A DNA stretch of 64,000 nt from NCBI RefSeq assembly GCF_949987535.1, contig NC_080067.1, forward strand, positions 63,856,405-63,920,404, in the 5' to 3' direction. Below, piece by piece: positions 46,301 to 57,840 of the stretch. The notes beneath the pieces are model-generated. The model was not told the origin of the DNA. It saw nothing but the letters and a program-made list of their open reading frames with translations, and did no database searches. The first letter of the stretch is position 1; every line of letters begins with the position of its first letter. The stretch comes from Balaenoptera acutorostrata. Lineage: Eukaryota; Chordata; Mammalia; Artiodactyla; Balaenopteridae. The translations under genes and the position numbers were made by a program.

Positions 46301-47605
46301 AACAATAACAACCATATCAGAGAAAATCCTTTAGGGACATTAAAGGATGAATTGGGGCCATGTCCTATTGCATTCCAGAAGAATATTTTTCAGTGTTTGT
46401 TTTATCAACATTTCAATAAATACTTCATGCAAAGCAGTAGTTAATAAACACTCATGTCCTGACCAAACAGTTTTCTCCTTCTGTTGTGGCCTCTTGAGCT
46501 ATAAAGGCAAGAGGCATGAAAGAAAACCAGCAAAGCATTTTATGACAACCATACTGGTGAGCCAGTAACTCAAAGAAAGGTAATTATTAGAATCATCAGA
46601 AAGTGTTCTCGGTCCTAATGAAAGGTTTTCCTTGGGGAAGCTCTTGGTGGTAGTTATTCACAGAAATTATTTCTCAGAAGCCCACGGCAGATTGACTAGA
46701 CCAATTTTCAATTACATTGCAGTACTTTCCAAGTGGTAGAAGAGTGAAAGACATTTTTTAAAGAGAGCAGTTTCCTATCTGATAAACAACTACCCGCCAT
46801 GGCATGAAATTTAATAGTAGTTGTGGCATTGTACATCAAAAAGTAAACTGCAGTGTACGAAGTTAACAAATTTTCAGTGTGGATGCTGCCAACTTATCCT
46901 TTCCTAGAAGCACCAAGCAGTGGCAAATCATGAAAAACACTACCTCAGCTGTTGATTCCATATTAGATTGTAGACACATCTAAAATAAGGTTAGTCACCT
47001 GTTGACCTAAAACAAATAGAAGACCAATTATTTCTCCAGCAAAAACTGCAATTCAGGGTCTGCAACCACTGCGAGCCACATGCAAGTCCCTGCACAGCAA
47101 GGCGAGGAGAACTCTTTTAAAAAAAAGAGGGGAAAAGGAAGTTGGGAGGGCTGTAGTAAACAATTCCTCCATTGGAGGAATTGAGAGTTCAAAGTATAGT
47201 GGCTTTTCATTGGCTGAGTTGTGACAATCTCTCATTGCCTGAGCTTTAGCCAGGCAAGAAGTGGAAGTCTTTCTTCTTCCTGTTTGGCTCTGCTATTGTG
47301 TAGGGCATGAGAGCTCCCCCTTCTGACCCCTTAACTCTATTTTAATTGAAGTTTCTGTTTATTAATTTTCACACACCTTAGCAAGAATTATGAGTGAGGT
47401 CTCTGTTTTGGTTTTCTACACATTTATGTGTATAAGCATGTTACTGGTAGACATTAATGTGCAACTTAATAACAGAATCATAGCCAAGGCCTCTGTGAGT
47501 ATAACTGATAGCCCTACTATGTGTTTTCATAGCTTATTTTGTGTGTATACCTTGAATGGAGTCTAATATATCATCATAATGCATTGATATGTTTATTTTA
47601 AAAAT
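46301..47605. other. Unassigned intergenic DNA
   Basis: No repeat family or gene recognised. Includes the perfect palindrome listed at 47161-47183. Confidence 0.45.
47161..47183. repeat. Perfect short inverted repeat
   Basis: 'caattcctcc' (47161-47170), 3-nt spacer, then 'ggaggaattg' (47174-47183): perfectly complementary 10-bp arms, able to form a small hairpin. Not followed by a T run and not associated with any gene. Confidence 0.9.
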
Positions 47606-47609
47606 CACT

Positions 47610-47690
47610 GATATGATTTTCTTGAGGGCAGAGATTATGCTTTAATATTTTGTTTTCTTAGTGTTTGAATGAACGAATGAAATAATAGAA
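47610..47690 (+). mobile_element. L2 terminal fragment
   Basis: 'ttcttgagggcagagattatgctttaatattttg' followed by 'gtttgaatgaacgaatgaa' is a shortened sense L2 end lacking the 'gtgcctggcac' block. Confidence 0.55.
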
Positions 47691-49250
47691 TATGCATCAT
47701 CACATTTTTAATCATGTATGGTAAACATTTGTTTTTGCCTGCCTGGCATCCCTTCTCTCTTCTTCTGGTAATGTCACTTTCATTATCTTGCAAGAAACCA
47801 CCTCTTCTCTACTCTCAATTCACATAGTTTTGGGCATGGGGTGCAGTGAGGTGGAAAGATGACTTTAACTCCAATTCTAAGAGTGGGCAAAACTGTATAT
47901 TTCTTTCTTTTGGCCCAGTGATTCATGGATAGGCACATAAACAAAGTTGGTTCAATTATAGTGAATCTTGGAAGTTTCACTGGACACACTGGAAAAGTGG
48001 CACCTATTTCAAAGGTCAGGCACCTATTCCAGCTCTGTCAGGAACTTCTCATTTATATGAGCCAATAAGTTCCCAATTATTTGACCAGTTTGAGTTGAGT
48101 TTGTGTCTTTGACTCCGTTTGTTGTATTTCCTCCAAGGGTTTGTAAATCCCTCAGATTAGATTCCAGTAGAGTCCTATGATGCTGGAATGGTCAGTGGGG
48201 TCTAATTAGGTTTAGCCACATTTTCTCCAGAAGTTTGGTGTTTGTCAAATGCATTGAAAAACAAACAAGTTAATAAGTAGGTAGATAGACAGATAGACAG
48301 TTAGATAATCTGCAAAAAGTCCTGAAGCATGGACTCTAAAAATAGATCATTTAACCATAAGCTCCTGCATCTATCATTCCACGTGGAGCTCTTAGAGGCC
48401 AGGTCATCTTCTTATGCTCACTGTGGCACTGAAATACTAAGTCAGTCTCTTGAACTATCTCAGGGGATTACATTGCATGTGGCCCAGGATTTTCTAAGTC
48501 AACAAGCCCAGGTACATACTCTATTGAATGGAGAATGGAAGGCTGACACTTCCCAGGGTTTATCTCAAATGCACCTTAGACTACAGCTTTGACAAATGAG
48601 TCATTTTTGATGCTGAATTTCCTCATCTATAAAGGGGTAGGATTTATTGGTTACATGTATAGCAAGGGAAAGAAGGTTCAATAAGGCAGGGTTTTTTTTT
48701 GGTGTTAAAACTCCAGTGGTGATTTCATTTCTATTATTTTATTAAAGGGTGTGAATAAAGAACAAAATACTGAAGACCTAGGTGAAAAGTCCCAAGGCTT
48801 TGCCTCAAAATTAATATCCTAGGTATTCTAGGATACATTACAACTAGCAGTATTATGTTTCACTATTTAAAGGGAGTGACTGAGGAGATATAATAAAGTA
48901 CTGAGAGAAGGGAATACAAGTTGGTTTTAAATGTGACAAAGGATTTGGGGTCAGTGAAGTCAGTCAATCCTGGAGAAGTAATCAATAGAAGAGGCATAAG
49001 AAAAAACTGGACGATATCCTCATTGGTCAGTATTAGATTTAGAAAACACATAATTTTAGGATTTAGAGCCACAAAGACAGTTGGCTTCATTGAAATGTAC
49101 TCAAAACAGGATTTGAATCTCACCCTTCTTCTAGCAACAGCGTAGCTATGGAAATTGGGAAAAACAAAAAACATTGGTTTCTGTAAAGTGAAAATAAAAA
49201 TAAATTTTTCATCATGTAGTTGCTTAGTTGTTAAAATAAATGATATGATG
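47691..49250. other. Mostly unassigned; possible old interspersed repeat
   Basis: 47750-48115 ends 'ctcatttatatgagccaataagttcccaattatttgaccagtttgagttgagtttgtgtc', which resembles the end of a common mammalian repeat related to the one near 32395-32725. The rest is unrecognised. A GATA-like simple repeat lies at 48283-48307. Confidence 0.4.
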
Positions 49251-49254
49251 ATCA

Positions 49255-49500
49255 TCATAGTTAACAGTAACTTTATCTAGTACATAATATGGGCCAAGCA
49301 CTGTGCTAAGTGCCAGCATATTATCTCATTTCGTTCTCAAGACAACCTGATGAAATAGGGCTACTGTTATTCACATTTTACAAATAGGGAAAATGGGGCA
49401 GGGTGGGGACAGTTTAGACAGAGAGGTTATGCACCTTGCCTAAATCCCTCAGCTAGTAAGTGACAAAACAGGCTTTTCACCAAGGCAATCTACACCAGGA
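49255..49500 (-). mobile_element. MIR SINE, antisense
   Basis: Nearly complete antisense MIR: 'gggccaagcactgtgctaagtgccagcatattatctcatttcgttctcaagacaacc', 'attcacattttacaaatagggaaaatggggc', 'caccttgcctaaatccctcagctagtaagtgacaaaacagg'. Confidence 0.85.
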
Positions 49501-49826
49501 TTTTTTAAAGTGTCTCTGTATTGCTTTTCTCCTAGAGCAGACAGTAACAACTTAATAAATCAGAGTTGAAGCTGAATCACGCAAATGCTCAAACTAGGGA
49601 AGATGATTGAAGCTTACCCAAATGGGAACAAAATGTAGTAGACGGGTGACTTGTCCCTGGTTCCATTATAATAAATGCAGTGCTGACGCAAGATGTGGCA
49701 CCATGCTCTAGAGCCAACGCCAGAGCCATTTTTCTTCCTTTTTCTGGCTTTTTTGCTTGATTCTTTGAAATGGTAACTCTTTCAACTCCTGCTTCTTCAG
49801 TTTGAAGCAGAATGGGGACTGAATTG

Positions 49827-50208
49827 ACACAGCAACGTTTCTTTTTATTATTATTATTATTTTTTAATGCTATTCTTGTCTGCTTACATTCTTTTTTTTT
49901 TATGTATGTATGTATGTATGTATGTATGGCTGTGTTGGGTCTTCGTTTCTGTGCGAGGGCTTTCTCTAGTTGCGGCAAGTGGGGGCCACTCTTCATCGCA
50001 GTGCACGGGCCTCTCACTATCGCGGCCTCTCTTGTTGCGGAGCACAGGCTCCAGACGCGCAGGCTCAGTAGTTGTGGCTCACGGGCCGAGTTGCTCCGCG
50101 GCATGTGGGATCTTCCCAGACCAGGGCTCAAACCCGCGTCCCCTGCATTGGCAGGCAGATTCTCAACCACTGCGCCACCAGGGAAGCCCAACACAGCAAC
50201 ATTTCTTT
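49827..50208 (-). mobile_element. CHR SINE with 18-bp TSD and composite tail
   Basis: The minus-strand head 'gggcttccctggtggcgcag' is the complement of 50169-50188. A B box (here GGTTTGAGCCC, one CpG-type change) lies at 50122-50133. The body is ~260 bp with the 'gcggcatgtgggatctt' and 'ttgcggagcacaggctccagacgcgcagg' blocks. The tail, reading away from the body, is (CATA)n (49902-49927), A10 (49892-49901), a 26-bp unique segment (49866-49891), then an A/TAA-rich tail (49845-49865). TSD 'acacagcaacgtttcttt' 49827-49844 and 'acacagcaacatttcttt' 50191-50208 (one mismatch). Confidence 0.95.
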
Positions 50209-50425
50209 AAAAGTCTTCAAGTTTCTTAAACTTGCTTACAAAAGGCACCATCTTGAATCACCAGTTTACTGGGATGTTCTCTGCATCTAGCAAAAGTGCC
50301 TGCACATTGGATACTGACTCCATGCTTGCATGAACTGTGACTGATGCAATGCCTTTCCTGTTGCATGGACATACAAAAGATGGGTTAGATCTGTAGTTTC
50401 AAAACCTCTTGAGGTCCTGAAGCCT
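50209..50425. other. Unassigned spacer
   Basis: Nothing recognised. Confidence 0.4.
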
Positions 50426-50429
50426 TTAA

Positions 50430-51575
50430 AGAGAAGATTGACAAGGGAAGAAGTAGCCTTGCCAGATAGTAAACACATTATAAAGTAACAATACTTCAAA
50501 TAACATCATTAGGCATACAAATAGACAGATTGATTGAACAGAACACAAAGTCCAGAAATAGACAAATAAATAATTTGGTAGATCATAAACATGTTCAAAT
50601 CCATAGGGTAAAGATGAATTATACAATGAATAGTTTCAGGGGAAATGGGTAGCCATATAAGACAATAAAATTGGAACCATACCGTAAGTCTCATTAGGTC
50701 AATAGATCAAATATTTAAATATAAAGGTTTAAGTGTTTAAAAATGAGAGAATAAAAAAAATTCAAGATTGGGGAAGCTCTGTCTAGCTATGACATAAAAC
50801 TCAAAAGCCATAAAGGAAAAGCTTAATAAATTTACCTCATATATTTTTTACAAAGATGACCAGATACAAAGACAAAAGACAAATAATGTAATAGGAAGAT
50901 ATTTGCAAATTACCTCACAAATAGAGGGTTAGTTTTCCTGAAATATAAAACATTTCTAAAAATTGATGAGAAAAAGACCATAAAACCAATTGAAAAAAAT
51001 GGACAAAGACTATGAATTGGCAGTTCACAAAAAAGGAAAGAAAAACAGTACTTAATCATACAAAAATGCTTATCATCATTTATAATAAAAGAATTTCTTT
51101 TATTACACTGATATCACAGTTTTTTTTTCACCTGGTAAAGATGAAAAGTTTGATAGTACACTGTGATGGTGAGAATGTGGGAAAACAAATACTCTCACAT
51201 GTTGATAGTGAGAGTGTAAATTGTCCTATGGAGGATGATTTGACAATACTCATCAAAATTACAAAAGATATAATGTTTGATCCAGCAATTCCACTTCTAG
51301 GAGTTCATCCTATACATGGGGGAAACTGACATCTATTTATGTACTGATATGAAGTGATCTACAATATACATTGTTAAGTGAAAAAACAAGGTGTGAAACA
51401 GGATATGTGAGTATACTTTTATGCATAAAATATATTTGGACCAGAATCTGGGGAAAGAAACTGAATGGCTGGAGGACACAGATGGGAAGGAGACTTTTCA
51501 CTATTTACCATTTTTGTATTTTGTATTTTTAACCACATGAAAGTATTACCTTTTCAATAAAGATTTATTATATAG
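50430..51575 (+). mobile_element. Old L1 (L1M-type) ORF2 and 3' UTR
   Basis: Decayed L1 in sense order: 'aacacaaagtccagaaatagac', 'gttcaaatccatagggtaaagatg', 'tagctatgacataaaactcaaaagcc', 'aggaagatatttgcaaattacctc', 'tgaattggcagttcacaaaaaagg', 'ggtgagaatgtgggaaaacaaatac', 'tgtttgatccagcaattccacttctaggagt', then a 3' UTR-like 'ggcatggaggac..gggaaggagac' and 'ttttcaataaagat'. No open frame. Confidence 0.8.
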
Positions 51576-52157
51576 ATTTATTATATTATTTAATTTATTA
51601 AATACATTTTCAAAGAAAAATACTAATACTCCATATAGATGGAAATATTTAAACATAGATTTTGTATCAGTTGGCAATTAATGAAGCATGTAAGGGTAAG
51701 TGCTGAAATAATAATTATAGAATAAGTATATTTTTCAGTAGCGTTATTTTATAAGCCCAGATTCCCTAGCTTTTCCTCTTAAATTCCTATTTAAAAACCT
51801 TCAAAAAATGTATGCAAGTGAGGCAGTTTTTTTAGCAGCCTCAGAAACCAAGGTTAAGTATCATCTATTTACCAGACATTTGGAGAAATGTGTGTAAGGT
51901 AAAATGCTGATTTGACGGGAAAAAACCGGGAGATCCATGGTGTTGTCCCAGGTAACTAAATAGGAACAAGCCCACTCCCATGACATATCTAAATGAGAGA
52001 CAAAGCTTTCTGACCTGTACCTGGATACCAAGGATAGTCTGAGGGACTCTCTGGACTTTCTCTTTGGCTTCCCTTCATGTTTACAGATTGGCTGCAGGAA
52101 GAGCATACTTACCACCTGCAAAGGCCCCAACCTAGATCCAGATAAAAACTGTCACTT
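51576..52157. other. Unassigned AT-rich DNA
   Basis: Nothing recognised. Confidence 0.45.
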
Positions 52158-52167
52158 AAAAGAGATC

Positions 52168-53610
52168 TTGAAAGTCCAGAGATAAACCCAAGCACCTATG
52201 GTCAACTAATCTATGATAAAGGAGGCAAGAATGTACAATGGAGAAAAGACAGTCTCTTCAATAAGTGGTGCTGGGAAAACTGGACAGCTGCATGTAAAAG
52301 AATGAAATTAGAAAACTCTCTAACACCATACACAAAAAATAAACTTAAAATGGATTAAAGACCTAAATGTAAGCCCGGATACTATGAAACTCTTAGAGGA
52401 AAACACAGGCAGAACACTCTCTGACACAAATAGCAGCAATATCTTTTTTGATCCACTTCCTAGAGTAATGAAAATAAAAACAAAAATAAACAAATGGGAC
52501 CTAATTAAATTTAAAAGCTTTTGCACAGCAAAGGAAACCATAAACAAAACAAAAAGACAACCCACAGAATGGGAGAAAATATTTGCAAACAAAGTGACTG
52601 ACAAGGGATTAGTCTCCAAAATATACAAACAGCTCATGCAGCTCAATATCAAAAAAAAACAAACAACCAAATCAAAAAATGGATGGAAGAACTAAATAGA
52701 CATTTCTCCAAAGAAGACATACAGATGGCCAAAAAGCACATGAAAAGATGCTCAACATCACTAATCATTAGAGAAATGCAAATCAAAACTACAATGAGGT
52801 ATCACCTCACACTGGTCAGAATGGCCATCATCAAAAAATCTACAAACAATAAATGCTGGAGAGGGTGTGGAGAAAAGGGAGCCCTCCTACACTGTTGGTG
52901 GGAAGGTAAACTGGTACAGCCATTATGGAGAACAGTATGGATGTTCCTTAAAAAAGTAAATATAGAACTACCATATGATCCAGCAATCCCACTCCTGGAC
53001 ATATATCCGGAGAAAACCATAATTTGAAAGGATACATGCACCCCAATGTTCATTGCAGCACTATTTACAACAGCCAAGACATGGAAGCAACCTAAATGTC
53101 CATTGACAGAGGAGTGGATAAAGAAGATGTGGTACATATATACAATGAAATATTAGTCATAAAAACGAACTAAATAATGCCATTTGCAGCAACATAAATG
53201 GACCTAGAGATTGTCATACTGAGTGAAGTAAGTCGGACAGAGAAAGACTAATATATGATATCACTTATATGTGGAATGTAAAAAAATTGTACAAATGAAC
53301 TTATTTACGAAACAGAAAGAGTCACAGATGTAGAAAACAAATTTATGGTTACCAGGGGGGATCAGGGGGAGGGATAAATTGGGAGATTGGGATTGAGATA
53401 TACACACTACTATATATAAAATATAACTGATAAGGACTTACTGTATAGCACAGGGAACTCTACTTAATACACTGTAATGACCTATATGGGAAGAGAATCT
53501 AAAAAAGAGTGGATATATGTATATGTATAACTGGTTCACTTTGCTGTACACCTCAAACTAATACAACATTGTAAATCAAGTATACTCCAATAAAAATTAT
53601 TTTTTAAAAA
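52168..53610 (+). mobile_element. 5'-truncated L1: ORF2 C-terminal third and 3' UTR
   Basis: Starts in ORF2 at 'gaaagtccagagataaacccaagc' (aligned with 41830 of the nested L1) and runs to 'ctccaataaaaattattttttaaaaaaa'. ORF2 is broken: frameshift near 52340, another near 52640-52690 where an A-rich insertion 'caaaaaaaaacaaacaacc' is seen, then an open piece 52683-53027. The zinc-knuckle reads CWRGC...HCWWEG, so the last cysteine is changed. The 3' UTR (53190-53590) differs from that of the nested L1 and contains 'actgtatagcacagggaactctacttaat', so this is a different, older subfamily. Possible TSD 'aaaagagatct' (52158-52168) versus 'aaaagcgatcc' (~53610-53620). Confidence 0.88.
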
Positions 53611-53620
53611 AAAGCGATCC

Positions 53621-53904
53621 TGTATGGCAGGGTCTTTCTTTAGAAATTCTGTCCATGTTATATTTTCTAGATATGAAGCTTCCCCCATGGCTTTGGTTTC
53701 TTTTGTTGCCCAGATAGTTTGATCTCTAAATTGGTCTGATGTCAATATTTATTTACATATTTTAAAATTTTAGGCTATTAATCTGAAACTAAAGACCTCT
53801 CTGTAATTTATGAATTAAATTTAACTCCTATTTGACTATAAAATCACAATACACACACACACAACTTCCTATTGTGAATAGTAAATAAGCAAAATCATAT
53901 GACT
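53621..53904. other. Unassigned spacer with (CA)n
   Basis: Contains a short (CA)7-8 run near 53851-53866. Nothing else. Confidence 0.5.
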
Positions 53905-54640
53905 TTTGAAAAAAAATTCTGCAGCTCCATGTATTACTGAAGATTGGAGGAGTTGGCTGCCTCTGCAAAGATGGATTTACTGAAAGAAGCATGTGTGATC
54001 ATTTTCTGTCTGCTGTCAGCTTCATCCTGCCCTTTCATGTTTTGTTCAATATTGCAGAGAAGAGAAGCCTAAACACTACATTTCACAGACCGCCTTGCAA
54101 GCATGGTTCTTCTGGTTGGGTTCTGTCAATGGGAAGCACTATAGTAGGAGATTAGACTCGGAGGCAGGAGAAAAAGAAGAAGCCATTTTTTCCCCTATTT
54201 TAGGTTTTGGTGGCTCTTCTAGCAGTGACAGCTGCACGGGGTGAATGCAGTCTCCTGGGTTCCTCTCAGACAATGTGGTCCAGCGGCTATGGCAGTAGGG
54301 AGTGCTTTGTCATCCCCATCAACATAGGGCTCAGGCAGTCTGATTCCAGCAGCAACAGTGACAGAAGCTACTGCAGTGTCCGTGGAAATGTGAGTTCCAC
54401 ACTTCCTGCAGTGGTGGTAGCAGCAGTGGCTCCAAAGTCAGTGGCAGGTGCTCAGTAGCCTTGGGGATGAAGTTCTTATGGGCACGGCATACAACTATTT
54501 TCCTTCAGCCTCGATGGGTAGTCGCTTCTTGTAGTTACCAGTATCCCCCCCGCACCTTTACTTCTTTAGACCTCCTATTTGTAACCAATGTCCCATATTA
54601 CATTTCCACTGATTGAAAAACCTAACATAGCTTCTTTTCC
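53905..54640. repeat. Possible ancient interspersed repeat (unassigned)
   Basis: 'actacatttcacagaccgccttgcaagcatggttcttctggttgggttctgtcaatgggaagcac' (54077-54141) has the look of a common mammalian repeat of the form 'tacatttcccag..tcccttgcagc..ggttctgccaatggg..'. The region is richer in CAGCAG/GCAGTGG than its flanks. An 83-codon frame at 54207-54458 lies inside and shows no domain; I do not call it a gene. Confidence 0.4.
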
Positions 54641-55860
54641 TCACTGACTTACACAAAACAGAAGAATATTTAGGAGATTCATGATTTATGGATGAAAGAA
54701 GACTTAAGAGAATGTTCCTTTTTGAAATCAGATCAGGATGTCATAGAAAAGGAACCATGTAAGGTAAAGAAGTGCTACGTGGAGATGAAAAACAATATTG
54801 TGCTACTTTAAACCACCAAGGAGACCCAGCAGAAAAGCAAGGTAGGGCACCAACTCATTATTCTGAAAACTGATAAAGGTAGAGAATCAAGCATTTATTC
54901 TTCCTTTCCTGTATGAACAGGATATGTCAGGGTACCAAATAGTTATTGAAGGAAAATTCTTCTTTAATCAAAGAATCACAGCTAATAAATGCAGAACAAA
55001 TGATAGAATTAGAAAATCACTATTTTGCAATACCTAATGGAATAATGGATCTAAGTAACAATCAGCAGTGGCTGCTATAACCATTAGGTAAAAGGTTAAT
55101 GGAAAATTATAATAGATGGACCTGAGAGGACACCACCTGAACCCTGTAATTAATCTTAATGTCACCCAAAGTTGATCAAACAGATATGTGCCACATGATG
55201 TAAAGCAGTAGAAATTACACAGCACCACCTATAAAATATCCCTGAAGAAAGGATTTGATCTAATTAAGCCTGAAGATATAAGTACTAGTTTTAAGGAAAA
55301 AAGGGAAAAAGAAGAATATGCTAATTTACACTGCAAGATACAATCAGCCAAATCCAGAATGTGAGAAATTCTACAGTTCTTCTCCCCAAATAAATATTTT
55401 TTGAAAAGGGGGAGAGTACACTGATATCCAATAAAAGAGACTTAAAGAACAAACAGTTGCAATGTGTGGTCTTTATTAACTGTGAAAAGACAGCTTTTGA
55501 GACAGTTGGGGAAAATTAAGCATAGACAGTGTATTGTATAATATTAAGAAATTATTGTTAATTTTGTTGGGTGCAATATGTTATTTTGTGTGTGTGAGGT
55601 TTTTAAAAAATCCCTTTCTGTTAAAAGTATGAAGTGTCTGTGGGAGAAATGATATAATGCTGGGGATGTGCTTTAAAATGCTCCACCACTTTATTTCCAT
55701 TAAAGGAAGAAAAAAAAGTGTTGGGGTGGGTATAAATGAAACAAGAATATCAGACTGGTTATAATTGTTGTACCTGTGTGATAGGCACATGGAGGCTCAT
55801 TATATATTTTTGTATGAAATTTTTCTAATAAACAGTTTAAAATAATTTTCTTTATGAAAT
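54641..55860 (+). repeat. Probable ancient interspersed element (unassigned)
   Basis: The 3' portion 55490-55850 ('gcttttgagacagttggggaaaattaagc', 'tattaagaaattattgttaattttgttggg', 'gatgtgctttaaaatgctcc', 'gtgtgataggcacatggaggctcattatatatttttg', 'gaaatttttctaataaacagttt') is a recurrent mammalian repeat terminus with an AATAAA-like end, so the sense is plus. The upstream part 54660-55490 may be the rest of the same element or unrelated. I cannot name the family. Confidence 0.5.
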
Positions 55861-56215
55861 ACTTTTGTAACCCAGAGGCTCATGATTGTTTATTTGTTTT
55901 AAATTGTCAATTAACAGCTAATTTCTATATTTTATAAAATATTTAAAACCACTTCAAATATCGGGATTTCTTATCCCAATTTGTTTGAGTTTCAAGTTCA
56001 AGCTGAGAAGACTTGCGCTGTTGCAAACACACATCATGATAGATAATTCATAAAAAGAACATTTAAAAGGCACAGTGGCATTAAAACAAGATAAACACCT
56101 CAATGGATCAGAAGTAGAACATAACACAAAGAGTAATGAGAGAGGGGCTGAAGCTGTAGGTCTTTTGGAGTTTAGGGTGTTTACACTAGGGATACAAAGA
56201 CAAATGTTTGCTTAC
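55861..56215. other. Unassigned spacer
   Basis: Nothing recognised. Confidence 0.4.
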
Positions 56216-56217
56216 CA

Positions 56218-56338
56218 GCCTGACACTTGTATAAGACAATGAGCTGCTTGAAGACAGGCACCATATGTCTTCATCTTAATATTCCTAGAAAAGTGCCTGG
56301 AACACATTAGGCAATAATTGAGTAAATAATGAGCAAGC
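56218..56338 (+). mobile_element. L2 3'-end fragment
   Basis: 'gcctgacacttgtataagacaatgagctgcttgaagacaggcaccatatgtcttcatcttaatattcctag', then 'gtgcctggaacacattaggcaataattgagtaaataatgag': classic sense L2 terminus. Confidence 0.8.
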
Positions 56339-56451
56339 AAAAAGCTTGAGGAAAGGATAGAAAATAAGACCAGAAATACGCTTGATCAAAAGAAAAACGT
56401 AAGCTTGAATTTGTACAAGCACTAAATGGACATGTGTTATTATTCTTCTGT

Positions 56452-56738
56452 TATAGTGCAGTTGGGAATCTGCCTGCCAATGCAGGGGACACGGGTTCGA
56501 TCCCTGGTCCGGAAGGATCCCACATGCTGCAGAGCAACTAGGCCCGTGTGCCGCAACTGCTGAGCCTGTGCTCCGAGGCCCGTGAGCCACAGCTGCTGAG
56601 CCCGTGTGCCACAACTACTGAAGCCCGCGCGCCTGGAGCCCGTGCTCAGCAACAAGAGAAGCCGCTGCAATGAGAAGCCCGTGCACCGCAAGGAAGAGTA
56701 GCCCTTGCTCACCGCAACTAAAGTCCACACAGTGGAAA
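56452..56738 (+). mobile_element. CHR SINE, sense, old and 5'-eroded
   Basis: 'gcagttgggaatctgcctgccaatgcagggg', B box GGTTCGATCCC at 56494-56504, then repeated 'gagcc..gtgagccacaactgctgagcc' blocks and 'gaagcccgcgcgcctggagcccgtgctc', 'caacaagagaagccgctgcaatgagaagcccg', 'agagtagcccttgctcaccgcaacta'. This is the longer CHR SINE form with internal ~30-bp repeats. The first ~15 bases of the head ('gggcttccctggtgg') are missing and no A tail or TSD is clear. Confidence 0.9.
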
Positions 56739-57650
56739 AAATCTCTCTGTGGGGCTCAAGAGCCCTTACATAATGATTTTTTTCTTCTCATATGAAGAAG
56801 ATGGATAGACAGATTGTGGCCATGATTTACTGTTCTAAAGCAAAGTACTGCCAAGCCATGCACCCCTTCCAAAAAGAAAGACTGCATCTCTGCCCTGAGA
56901 GAGGAAAATGTGTCATACTCACAGGTTTCTACTTAAACCTCTTTATTTAGAAATCCCACTTGCTTACTGTTGTGATACAGATACATACAGGTGTATATTT
57001 AAAAATAAATCAGATAGAACTCATCTCATATGTATCGCAAATTCAGTAAAAAGGATTATTATTGAATGGCATGTGGTCACACAATTTCTACCCCAGTAAA
57101 AATATAAAGGAGATAAAAATTTGTCCCCCTTTCCATGGAAACATCGTAAAGTTTTTCTTATAAGAACTTGTCTGGCATTGCTGGCAAACTCCTATGCTCA
57201 CCCCTTTCCTCACACAAGTTATATAATTTCCAGGGTCTAGGATTATTTGGGCTGTCAAACAGGGCTTTGGAGGGCTGCGATCATTGTAAAATATATCTGG
57301 ATACTGCTTGCATGATATGTGATACAGAGGAAAGAGAGTGAAATTCTTTCTATCTCATTTTCAATTCAAAGGGTCAAATTATGGTCTAGCCAGAGGGAGG
57401 CAGCCTAGTTATGGTAGCCCCTACCAAACCACCTCAAAATGAAATGCTAAACTGCTTAGATGTTATAAATCTGGGTAAAATTCAGCTTTTGCACATCACA
57501 TAAGTGGTCAATTGCTGGGCAGGAAAAGTCATTATTTCCTAAGGAGAACCCTTGTAACTTATATTGAGAGAAGAATCATGGCCTTTTGTATTTGCTGCTA
57601 ATTTTAATTAATGAAAAATACTGATACCCACATGTATAATATATAAATGA
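56739..57650. other. Unassigned intergenic DNA
   Basis: Nothing recognised on either strand. Confidence 0.4.
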
Positions 57651-57654
57651 AGTG

Positions 57655-57840
57655 GAAAAATCCTTGGATTGAAAGCTAAGTTCTGGTGCCAATTCTGCCT
57701 GGCCAACTGTGTGACCGTAGGAAAGTCACTTGACTCTTTGAGAGTTAGTTTTCCTATCTATAAAATCAGGGGGCTTAGGCAAGACTCAATCAGGTGGTCT
57801 TTAAAGCCCCTTTCAGCTCTGTCATGTGAGTTTAGGCTCT
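57655..57840 (+). mobile_element. MIR-family SINE
   Basis: 'tggattgaaagctaagttctggtgccaattctgcctggccaactgtgtgaccgtaggaaagtcacttgac', 'gttttcctatctataaaatcagggggcttagg', 'ctttaaagcccctttcagctctg'. The tail variant ('aggtctttaaag.cccttcagctctg') suggests a MIRb/MIR3-like subfamily. Confidence 0.8.

Noticed and set aside
49589..50194. A 201-codon minus-strand frame that looks protein-like at its N terminus
   Set aside because: The first ~80 codons are translation of a CHR SINE (the 'PGGAVVENLPANAGD' pattern is a known artefact of this SINE), and the rest crosses its simple-repeat tail and unrelated DNA. The same pattern appears at 33785-33976.
54207..54458. 83-codon frame starting MVALLAVTAARGECSLLGSS
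   Set aside because: Superficially signal-peptide-like, but it sits in sequence resembling an interspersed repeat and has no downstream coding continuation.
23417..56738. Possible ruminant origin of the window, because CHR SINEs also occur in ruminants
   Set aside because: No BovB or Bov-tA elements are seen in 64 kb, which would be very unusual in a ruminant. The longer CHR forms and the L1 5' UTR look cetacean. Hippo cannot be fully excluded.
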